A stretch of DNA of 64,000 nucleotides from Cymbidium sinense. Its lineage: Eukaryota; Streptophyta; Magnoliopsida; Asparagales; Orchidaceae. The translations under genes and the position numbers were made by a program. Every line of letters begins with the position of its first letter. The first letter of the stretch is position 1. This document shows positions 12,701 to 25,000 of this stretch, piece after piece. The stretch spans positions 27,495,906 to 27,559,905 of the forward strand of contig CM038221.1 in NCBI GenBank assembly GCA_021442155.1, given 5' to 3'. Under the pieces are notes generated by a model, which saw nothing but the letters and a program-made list of their open reading frames with translations, ran no database searches and was not told the DNA's origin.

Positions 12701-15700
12701 TGTAATAGAAACAAAAAAAATTGAAATTCCACTTAAACTAGATAATTGTTTGTACAATAGGAAGTGACCTAATGATGGAGAGAAGCAAGAACAAGGCAAG
12801 ACAACTCCATTTTAAGCTCAACATTACAAATCTGAAATATTTAGGTGATCGAAATGATTATTTGCATGATATGCTAGAAAGAAACCAAAACAAGGCTAGA
12901 CGTTCTACACAAGTGATGCCTCTTTACAAATCTCTTTTTTTTTTACTTGGTAACCCAAGGAAACAACATATGCTAATATGAAATTTCAGATTTGATTAAG
13001 GGGACATTTAAAGAGGACCAATGTCATAGTAAACTCATGTGTATGGACTTACAATTTCAGATTTAATTAAGAAGGAGTTTGCATGACAATAAGACAAATT
13101 AAAAGTGCGAAGTCCTTCATTAGCAAATGATACAAAAGGACTAATAGCATACTGAATTCATAACATAAACTTAGTATTTCATATTTGACCAAAGGAAATG
13201 CTTTTATATCAATGGAACCTATTAGGGACAAAGCCTACCATTAGCAAGTAATGTAAAGAAGCAAGCAACCCTATTAAACTTTCATTGAGAGGTCTTTTTA
13301 AAAAAATAAAATAAAATAAAATTTGTTTTAAATATGTAGTAATTTGCATGATAGTCAAAATAAATCCCTACCCTATAGGATAATCAAACACATCAGATTT
13401 TAGTAAAATGAGACAAAAATCTGAAAGCTTTCTCTTTAGTTAAATATTCATTTGTATGATGACAAGCAATCAAATAATGAAGAGAAGCAAGGATAAAGCA
13501 AAGTAAACCATCATGTCAACTCATCATCACGAGCATATGAAATTTTCAGCCAACCCAAAACAAGTATTTGCACGAGAAAGTTGTCAAATGCTAGGAAGAG
13601 ACCAAAGTAAGACTAGGCAATTCTACATGAATGATAGTTCTTAAACAATTGCTTGGTGGACCAAAGAAATAACATACATTAATTTGAGATTTCAGATTTA
13701 ACTAAGAGAGCATTTCCATGTTAATGAAATATGATAAAAGTAAAACCCATCATTAATCAACAAGTGCAAGAGAGTTGATGCCATATTAAACTCCTACGCA
13801 TAGACTTAAAATCTGAGATTTAGCTAAGAGGGACACTCACATGTTAATAGAATCTATTAAGGATAAAGCCAATCATTAACAAGTACTAATAAAGAAACAA
13901 GCAAGCAAGCAACCATACTAGGCTAATCATGCATAAACTCCTTCCCTCTTTTTTTTTTTTTTTTGATCTAATAAGAGAATCAATAGCATGATAGCTTTAT
14001 AGCAAACCAGAAATACCCAATTTCAGCATACTCCTTTAACCTAATTGCATAAAAAATGAAAGCCATCACCTCATTTTTCCCAATTTTTCTCAAATTCAGT
14101 ACTTGGAATAATGAAACACAAGCAAATATTGAATTTCCATAGCAAAGAAAAACTCCTTAACCATTTTAAACAGTAGGACAACCCATTGTGCTTGCTGTTT
14201 TTCATGTATTTTGCAACAAACACAAATGAAAAAAAAAATAATGAAGGGAGAATCATCAAATTATGTCATTCAAGAGAGATCCAAAGCATGAGTATACATC
14301 AACTTGCATGCAGCACAAAGCTTGGACCATACATCATCCCAAACCTCAAATAAAAATCCCTACTTACTTTTCAAGCATATAAAAGAGAGATCTATAAGAT
14401 CATTTCATTATAAAGAAGCCAAAACATAAATACCATAATCGCTAACAACCTAAGTTAAATACATCATCAAGCTTGAAATCAAAATCTCAACATTACTTTT
14501 GAGAGGAGATTCATCAAACCATACTTCCAAAGAAAACCAAATAAGATATGCTTTCAAGAGATGACCCAGATCTCTTTTAGGAGGAGGAAGGCTATTGAAT
14601 GGATTTGCTACAACCAGCTGCTTGATTCTTGGTTGTTGAGAATTGGACTAGAAGGAGCTCAAAAATCTGAATGAAAGAATCAAATGAGAGAGATTCAGAG
14701 AAGGAGATCGAACAAGAGGAAGAATCGCATGAATGAGGGACTTTGCCATATCCCAATTGGTCTAAGTGGTGAAATTAGTTTCTAATTCTATCAAGAGCTA
14801 GATAATATCTAAGGCATGAAATTGGATGATTTGGGTCGACATAATTGGGATTTAAGCAAGCATGTTTAATTACTTAACAATAAAGATAATAATATTATTA
14901 TTAATCAAAATATAAACTTTTCTTCGATGAACCATATTGATGAGTATCAAATATTTTCGAGACGAATCGACGTCCGCTTATACGGAGATTCGACTACGCA
15001 GAACGAAAGAATTGAGCTTAAATACGCGACATTACATTCAAATCACTCAACGTTCTCGTAGACTTTGCCAAAATCAGAAGTTGTTTGATGACATTTGAAA
15101 CGACGAATCAATTTCAAGGAAGAGAGGGCTTCGACTTTGATATGCATATAATTTCATTAAAATTTGATTTTGATTAATTGATTGGTTATTAATTGATCTA
15201 ATAGTCTTCATTTAATTAATTTTGATATTTTAAACACAATTATGAAGCCAAATTTTCAAATCGAGATGATTTTGATCAATTAGGTTTAGTGGGTGGCTAA
15301 TTCTATTGGGTGAGCTAGATGGCCGATTTGATTGGCTAATTCGAAAGTCGATTGGATGATTTGGGGTGACAGTGTGATATTAGGATTTAAGCTAGTTGCT
15401 TAATTACGAATTAACAAGATAATAACATTATTATTAATAATTTCGTGTCGAATATTATGAAACTTTTTCTTTCGATGAACCATATTGATATGAGTATCAA
15501 TTTTAGGTATTTTCCGTTGACCACATCCGCTTTACGATCGGAGTCATTTACACGCCGACAACGATCAAGAAAGAGCTTAAATACGCGACATTACATTCGA
15601 ATCACTCGACGTTCTCGTAGACTTTGCCGAATTGATCGCGGAAGGTGTTGTTTGATAGATTTCGACATTTTGGCGACAACGACGCAATCAATTTCGCGAA

Positions 15701-18700
15701 TGGAGTTCATTCGGATGTCGTCGGGGCTTCCCGACTTTGATATGCATATAATTTCATTAAAATTTGATTTTAAATAATTGATTGGTTATTAATTGATCTA
15801 ATAGTCTTCATTTAATTAATTTTGATATTTTAAACACAATTATGAAGCCAAATTTTCAAATCGAGATGATTTTGATCGAATTCCATCGCGGGTAGGGTAT
15901 TTCATGCACTCCGTTGGTGTCGCCTTCAATTAATTGCAAATTTTGATTTTCTTATGTTTAATTTGATTTGTGGATCATATATGTTGGTCAATAGTCAAAT
16001 ATAAGAGATTGTAAATACACAATACATACATCCTTAAATAAAGACTACAAGTAATTTGCTGTAATATTACTGTTACACTCAATAGTATAAGATCACACAC
16101 TTTTAATCTAATCCTACAAGTGTGATGGTACATAAGAAAAACTTATTCTCTAGTCTAAATAATTAAATTATGTGTGTGAGTTTATGACTATTAAACTTAA
16201 TATTAAGTATTCACTCAATTACACAAGTCTCAATTAACTAGACAAACTTAAATTAACAAATTTTAAGTATAAAAAATGATCTTAGTTTATTAGAATTAAA
16301 TGAGAATTTGATACATAATAGGGCACAATGGAGAAGAAAGATTCATGTAGTCGACCCCACATAGCGGGATAAAGGCTTATTGTTGTTGTTGTACTCAATT
16401 ACACAAGTCATTCTATGTTAAATGTAAGTTATAATTATGTCTAAATAAGACATAAGATGAGCACAAAATTGTGTTCTAAGTGAATCAATTAAGAATTTAA
16501 ATACTTGTTAAATGATTTTTTTATATAATATAATAATATCAATTATTGTCATAATCACTAAAAGAAATTTCAACATAATAAATTTATTCCAAGAAATTAA
16601 TTAAAAGTACAAGTAAATGCAAGAAAAATGAATTAAATTATAGAGCTTGTGATACCCATAAGTTTTGTGTAGTTTGGGCAATCCCAAAACCTACATCCAC
16701 ACCTAACTAACCTTCGTTGGATTCTACTAACCGGAGTTTGTCTCACAAGCTTCCTCAACAACGGAGAATCCACCTCTTGTGCACTTTTTTGGGTGAGTGC
16801 AACCTAATGTACTCTCCTATATCATACAAATACAGCCCCAAATAAAATACAATGTAAAACATACAAATTTTCATTTGAGACTTAGCAAAAAAAAAAAAAA
16901 AAAGAACTACTAACTGAAAAAATTACAATAAAATTCATGACAAATTTGACAAACAAAAAATAAAAATGTGAAATTATGATGTCTTACATACATCTGATTG
17001 CTTGTACGATTCTTAGATAACTTGGGAATTGAATCTTGGGGGATTTGTGTAAGAATAGAAATGAATGTAGGCTTTAGGTTTTTTTTTTAAATTTTTATTT
17101 TCATTTTTGCATTTTCCCTTAAACCACACACCCACACACACATGCAACCAATCCTCTCCCTAAATTTAATCATATGATTAAACATAGAAACAAACATACA
17201 TATCTCTACCTTTCTATGCTACATCTAAAAGGATTACTAAAATGAAGAGAGGAATAAGTGTGTTAGTGAATAAATTTTGAAAAACAATAGAAAAATATTC
17301 AAGGTCAGTTGGAAAATCCTTGAAAAACATGTATACAACCTAAACATTCATTTGATTCATTAATATGAACACTTAAATTTAAACATGAAACTAAAATTAA
17401 AACATACAAATGCCATTTCATTTCTTTTGAAAAAAAACCATTTTATCATGATGCCTAAGTTTGAGTTCTAATTGAGTTATATGCAAGCATGAAATCTAAA
17501 AGCATAAACTAGTGCAAATTATCCTAAAGATGAAAATTATAACTATGTCAAATCAGCTGGTATTCTTCGAAGTAACTTGAATTTGGTCTTCATACAATAT
17601 ACAGACAAGGCCTTAAAGAAATGTGGTCAAAACAATTAAAATTTGACTAGGCTAAGCTCTCTAATGATTAATTACATGTGAGATTATCATGAATTAAGAA
17701 TTTAAGATTAGATTCATGATAAAGCAAAATGTCAAAATTTATTTGCATACATGGAGATTAATTTAATGATCTAGAAATGCTCATTCATGCTAGAACCAAG
17801 CATTGGCTGAAACATAGATTTCTATAAACATTAACATGTTTAATTGCTAAACATATTTTGGAACAAAAATCATATATTTGCAATGATAGAAACATTAAAA
17901 ATCATATGCAACTTATTTAATATATTTGAGATTAAACTAATATGAGGATCAAAATCGATAAACTGATCTTCATTTGGAACATTTAGCTCATTGTTGTCTG
18001 AGTTTTATTATTGTTTGTTACATTGAATTGGTTAGGGGTGAAGCTTGACTTCTTCAGTCAATGCCACAAGGTTCTTTGTTTCTTCCTTGTTCTTTTTTTC
18101 TTGGGACATCTTTTTTTTCTTTTCTTTTTTCTTGTTATCCTTTAAAATATTGATATTTTCATTTAAGATATTTTCTTTCTCACATATCTCAAGCTCATCA
18201 CTTGAAAAATTGAGTAAGAGCATCTAATATTTTCTTCCAGTTTTAAAATGCATGATACGTGAAAATTCATCCGGATGTAATACTTGGTGAATACATGGAG
18301 TTGCTAGACAATCAAGTCATCTGATTCAATTTCTTCAATGGAAGACAAAGATCAACTTAAAATTATATACCATAATTTATAGTTAATAGACCTTAAAAGT
18401 ATCAAAAAATTAATCTTTCCGCATATCAAAATTGTTACCATCAAAAGCAAAACGAATATTAATAAAATGTACACAACTAACTATAGAAGAAGTGTGTCAT
18501 TTTGGATCTTAACTTTAGGGTGGTAAGCCAAATTTCAAGTCAAGGCTTTTATTCCAAAATATAAGAAAAATATACACCTAGAGGAGGGAGGGGGTGAATT
18601 GTGTGCTCAAAGTTGCGCTTTGAACTTCTTTTGAAATCTGGTTATTCAGAATATATATTATGGACACACTAATGGAAGCTAAATGTAAGCAATGAATATA

Positions 18701-21700
18701 CTATGCAGAAGATTGTAGAAAGAATGCAGTGGCAACAAATGTAATAATGTGGAACATTGCAATCTAATCCTATTTAGGGATTTTTGAGCATAAACATATC
18801 ATATAATATATCATTTTGTATAGAAAAATATAATGCAATTAATGGTGATAGAATTAACTTTGATTATATAATGGTTTAAATAGTCATAGAAATTTAAGAA
18901 AATGATTAAAATAACAATCAAATTTAGTTGGGATTATTTTAAAAGTTAGCAAAATTCAAATGTGTTTTGGATAGTACTTTTTTAAAAATATTTTTAATTT
19001 TTTAGAAGTGAAAGTTACATTTGATATCTTGAACTGTAAATGTATTGCACATCTAAGATTTTAAGGACTCTAATGACTCGATTGAGTTTGAAACTTTTTT
19101 TTTAGCTCCAAAAGATGCATTCTTGATGCTGGTGAACTTGTGATTTGGCATTAATGCTTCATGTGTGTACTAACCTTTAACCCATAAATCACTAAATGTA
19201 GACATTAATAATCTTTGAACATATATTTATTATCATTGAAATCAGTTTCTCAAATGCCTTGGGCTAATGGGATCAAGTTACATAAATGATTAGGCATTTT
19301 TTTTTTTATGCATATCTATTTATTACCTCAACTTTCACCAACATTAGCCATGTAGAGGCAATTTATTTCATATTTTATTTTACTTTTAGAGCTTCATAAT
19401 AGGATAAACAAACTTTTTCTAAGAATTCATTTAATTATTAAAACTTATGATTTTAAATGCGTAGGCAAAAATTATCAAAATTCAGTTCTTAAAATTTTAA
19501 AATTTTTTACTATCAAAGATGCAAAAAAAAAAAAAAAAAACACCAAATGGCCGCATTTCCTTTAAAGGCAATGCTAATGAGAGCGAATGCATAAACCGAA
19601 ACTTTGACCAAATATAGCAATATTATCAATTTTTTTTTCTTGCCATATTTTTATTGCTGACAAGAGAAGCATGTTTAGTTTTATACACAACTTTCAGTTA
19701 AAATTTTGGCACCAAAATCATTTCTTCTTTTTTAATTGATACATTAATTGAGTTGCATGCCATCTGGATTAAAGAAGGAAGACTTCTTGGCTTGTCAGCA
19801 CACCGTGGCATAGGATTTGAAATTGAAATTGGTATTTCAAGAAACTTCTATTAAAGACAAGCTGTGTTAAAGTTTGAGTCCATCATTGTGAAGAACGAAG
19901 TCATGCTTGAGATCGCAAAAGAGATAAGTGCCAAAAACAACAAGTAGTCAACCAAAGTAAACATACACTTTTAGTGGTTTGAGACCAAATATAGCAATAT
20001 TATCAATTTTTTTTTCTTGCCATATTTTTATTGCTGACAAGAGAAGCATGTTTAGTTTTATACACAACTTTCAGTTAAAATTTTGGCACCAAAATCATTT
20101 CTTCTTTTTTAATTGATACATTAATTGAGTTGCATGCCATCTGGATTAAAGAAGGAAGACTTCTTGGCTTGTCAGCACACCGTGGCATAGGATTTGAAAT
20201 TGAAATTGGTATTTCAAGAAACTTCTATTAAAGACAAGTTGTGTTAAAGTTTGAGTCCATCATTGTGAAGAACGAAGTCATGCTTGAGATCGCAAAAGAG
20301 ATAAGTGCCAAAAACAACAAGTAGTCAACCAAAGTAAACATACACTTTTAGTGGTTTGGTCTCAAGTAAAGCGCATGTTCACTACCCAAGCACCATATTA
20401 CGATTTCCAAACTTTTTTTAATCACTTGAGAAGGCAAAACCTTACATTTATTTTGATTCAGATGGTAAAACTTATTCTCTTATCTGAAAACAACACCGAC
20501 CTTTAGAACGTGAGGGAAAAAAAAACTAGATATAGTAGCACAAATACAAAGAAAAGAAAGAATCACAATGGGGGAGCTTCCATGCATACTAAGATGAGCA
20601 CTGAAATTCAGGAAGCATCAAGCTCTGAAGACAACAACACTGAAACTTAGATTCCAACAAAGTAGCCAATGAGATCTGAAGACTACCACTCAAGTGGATT
20701 TACTAATTAAGCGCATTAGTGTCATCACCTGAGCTAAGATGGTGGGAAGCGAATAGGCAAGACAGAGCTATGGATTTTAAAATTTTCACAGGGATAAAAA
20801 GCCTTCAGCATAACAATTATTTATAGCCAAGTGATGCTTAGGAAGGCTTCCTGAATTAGAGAGAAAATGTTTGGATCAATTTGAAAATAAAACTATAATA
20901 GTGGAAGCACGGGCTAGTATGTTTAATGAGATTTCATGCATCACATGGTTATAAACATTTGTGGTTTTTTAGGCCAGTATGGCCATTGGTAATGTATGTT
21001 GGACAAAAAGAGGCTTTAGGCTTCCAAAGGATAATTCATTAGGTGAATAATCATTACTTAATGGAGAATTTGCCTTTACTAGCTAACTTAGCAAGACCAT
21101 TATTACGCTTGATTGAATCTAGTCAATCTAAGCTGGTCATTTAAGTTGGTCGAACGTCGTACTTGGCTAGATTTTGGTCCTTGAGCCCCTCGACCAAGTG
21201 TTTTTTTTTGGAAATTTGACTAAGATTGCATTTGGGGCGGTTGTGCGGTGTAGTGTGTTTTCGCATCTCACTGCATGTTTCATTTGGGAAATTACGGTGA
21301 AAAAATCGCGAAAAGTTGTGCTTTCCAACATACTGGTAGTGAAATTGAGCTATGGTTTGATTAATATAAAAAAATTTGTAATACCCAATAATTTCTTTTG
21401 AATTGATTACTACGCTTTTCATACGAGCTTGATCAAACAAACCCTAGAGGCTATTTGAGGTGATTGTAGTTGTTTGTAGAGGTTGTAAAATTATTTTGGT
21501 AAATATATTTTTTAAAAGTTGTGGTATCATATGCATTTTTTTTACTTTGAAAAGTCAAGCATCAACTTTCTTATAGTACTACACTTTAGCATGTTTAATT
21601 GTAAAATGTTTTATCTTGCTATAGAAATTTCTCAAAAATTACAAGAAAGTTGTAGCCAAACAACTTTATGATAGCTTTATAGGAAGCAAAGCTATGAAAA

Positions 21701-21960
21701 ATCTTTCCAAAATGAACCCCAGATTTATTGAACTAGGCTGATGAGTCAACTTGTCTGGTGCCTAATTCTCGAGCCATTCAGCCAAGTAAACTTGGTTGAG
21801 CACCAACATAATCAGATGATTTAGTTTTTGATGTAGAACGTGCTTTTCCATAATTAAACTTTTGATTAAAAAATATGGCCAACCTTTATCAACAAATGAT
21901 TCAATTTTCAATCAATCTTTGATTTTTAAGCTAAGCTCTGTGATAACACACATACACAAT

Positions 21961-22009
<49 letters not shown>

Positions 22010-25000
22010 TGATAAAATCTTGAAAAGCTAGTAATTAGAATGATTTAATTAGATCGCCATTACAACGGTGAATTAAACACGGAGTTTATACCAAATCGCC
22101 TTGACATCTAACAAGCCCAAGATCTCATAATTCACTTCATTTGAGATTCAAATACTACATCATATGATCAAAGAAATCATTTTGTCCCTGATGGAGAGTG
22201 GTTCATTTATTTTCAGACGCCACCTCCACCTATAAATAAATTTCATTCTTCATAATGAGGGAGGCTAAGCAAGAGAGAGGGAGAGCTCTAAAGCTTGAAA
22301 ATCCTCCATATATCGTAATCACGACGGGCCGACCACTTCCGTGGTTAAACCACCGCATGGCCGTTGCCATGCCATCAGCTGATCCTTTGGTTGCCATCTT
22401 CCGGTCCGGGCTATCACACCAGCCATTGCCTCGTTGCTGGCCATATTGGACACCGACAAGCTCGGCTGCCGACTACTATCGTTATGGCCATCCTCGACGG
22501 CCATCTTCGCTACCATCCCATGACCTTCATCGCACAATTGCTCACCATTACTATATGGTTGTTGCCCGATTTTGAATTCTATCACGCTCTTCATATATAC
22601 AATTTTGTAATCATATCTAAAACTTGTACCCAAAACAAATACATTGAAAGATTTCTCAGCCAGCTGATTTTCCTTTTTTCGAGATTTTCCACATAAAATT
22701 TTGAGTTTTCTTACTTTAAATACCTGTGTGATTTCAATAAAAGTGCTAAACTTTCACTTAACTGCAATGATTTTTTTAGCACAGCTGCACCGCAAATCGA
22801 TTCCCATTATTTCATCAGATGACGACCAAGTTTCCAACATAAGATCAAAACCACCATCGAGGTGGAGCATTTCAAGCTTTTAAAAGAAGAATGAAGATTT
22901 ATCAAACTGCTCCTTGATTTTGTAAAACTGGCAACTCTTAATCTCAAAAGATTATCCAAATCAATATTCCTGATATTTAATCGATTATCGAGAAGCAGTA
23001 ACAATACCAACGAAAAAAAGACAAGGTTAAGAGCAACTCAACCAACCATAAACGAATGTTTTGATTCAACCCATTCCATACGATATCAAAATACTTAAAA
23101 CAACCACTTGATGGTCAAAAATCTTCGACTAATTCGACCTCTTCCATACAGGTAAGACACTCGACAAACAACTGGATAGAAATTTTCCGGATTCAATTCT
23201 TTCCACACTGTGATCACATGAGCAAAGATTTGACAAACAACCCTCGACGTCAAAATTCATGATTTAATTCGACTCATCCATACAAGTGTTAACGCCATCG
23301 TAACACCGGTAAACAACCTCGAATCAGTCAAAAATTGTGATCAATTCGATCTCTTCCATAGAAGTAACGCCATCGCACACTCTAACAAACAACCTGATAG
23401 TTAAAACTTCTGGATTTTATTGACCATCTCTTTCCATATAGTATCGCAACACTAAACAACTCTAGAAAGCAAATTTAATGGATTGACTTCTTCCATACAA
23501 CGCCATCTGCAACACTCGACAAACAACCTCATATAGTCAAAATCACCGGATTCAAACCTCTTCACGTTAACGCATACAAAGACTCACAAACAACCCAGAT
23601 AGTCAAACCGGTGGATCAATTCTTCCGCATGCAGCGTTTCTGAGGATTCCTTGAAAATTTTATCAATTTTTCATAAGCGTTAGTGTACACTCATAACTCG
23701 ATTGGAAATCATCACTGCCGGCTACCGCCAATCTCCGCCAATATCGTTGCCGACTACCGCCGCCGGCCATACCGCTGACTATCGCCGCATCTACTAAGAG
23801 ATATTGGCTCATTACATCGATTTATTGCTGATTTCGCTGGAGCTACATTGTTGCGAGCCCTTACTGGCGCCGGTTGTTGGGTGCCGCTGACCACTGCTAC
23901 CGCTAACACTGTTTCCGCTAATTGCCGCCGGCTACCGGCCGGACTATCGCCGGAATTCCTCCGGCCAACTACTATCGCTGGTTTGGCCACCCGCTGACTA
24001 ACCGCTAAGCTGCCCATGCCGACTCACGCCGCTCATCGTTGCTGCACATTGATTATCGTTGCCTTCGAGTTGAGCCTCGATCGCCCTCCCGGCTGGGTCC
24101 ACGAGTGCTGATGCTTTTGAGGGAAAATTGTAGACATCGACGCAATGTATCGCGAGTTTCATCGCTTCCAACCCGGCTCTGACGATGCTTGACGCCTTTT
24201 CGAGAAAAACGAACTCATCAACCTCCATCGCTCAACGATCTCCTCTCTTAAGAAGAAGATGGACACTCCAGATACAGAGCTGCGTGTGATTTTGACAGGG
24301 ATTTTCGAGGGCAAAAGGCCGTCATAAAATTAAACCAAAATCGTTCAAAATCGCTCAAAGCGGGGAACGGACAAAACGGAGCACGCGGACAGCCAGCGCT
24401 GTGGGCTGCAGGGGCGCCGCTCTCTCTCCTCTTTCATTGCCACGTTGACTCAGCTCCCGTCTGACCCACCGTCGCGTGCGTCTGCCAGTTCCCTGAGACC
24501 CGCCTGACCCGCCCGGGCTGAAGCCGCTCAAGTTCAGACTCGGATCAGCGATCCTGGCCAGGCGTGTGACCTGGCCCGACCAGCGTGAGCTCGTCACCAA
24601 ACTGACCAGGTTTTCGTCACCACCCACGACACCGACCGACTGCCTGGTTGCACCTCCTTCCTTGGCCCATCCAGCCTTCAAACCGACCCGAAACTGTTGC
24701 AAGCACCCGTAAATGTTCGGATGAGTCCATAATCTGAACTTCGCTCGCGTATCAGTAATCATGCAGATCCGCTTGATCATAATCCCGCTCCATATGAAGA
24801 TATGTTCTCAAAATGTATGGTTAATGGACCAAATTTCATTAAAAATGCTCTTTTTCAAGTATTCGACATATATATTTTGGATGATTGATAATATCATCCA
24901 AAAAAACCGATATGACTCAAAATTACAATAAGCGACTAATCTGCGAATAATCAATCAAGAATCAGATGTGCATTATCGATCGACTCTTAAACACGGAGTG

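Noticed and set aside
18032..18227. Overlapping poly-Lys and poly-Phe frames on opposite strands
   Set aside because: Low-complexity T-rich tract in an intron.
22255..22696. Overlapping frames of about 105 codons on both strands in the left LTR
   Set aside because: Shadows of the GC-rich LTR body; the right LTR does not preserve the same frames.
24355..24780. 141-codon open frame on the - strand, the longest single-exon frame seen
   Set aside because: It lies in GC-rich DNA inside an LTR element, has Arg/Gly/Ser-rich composition and no known domain. Long frames are expected by chance at this base composition.
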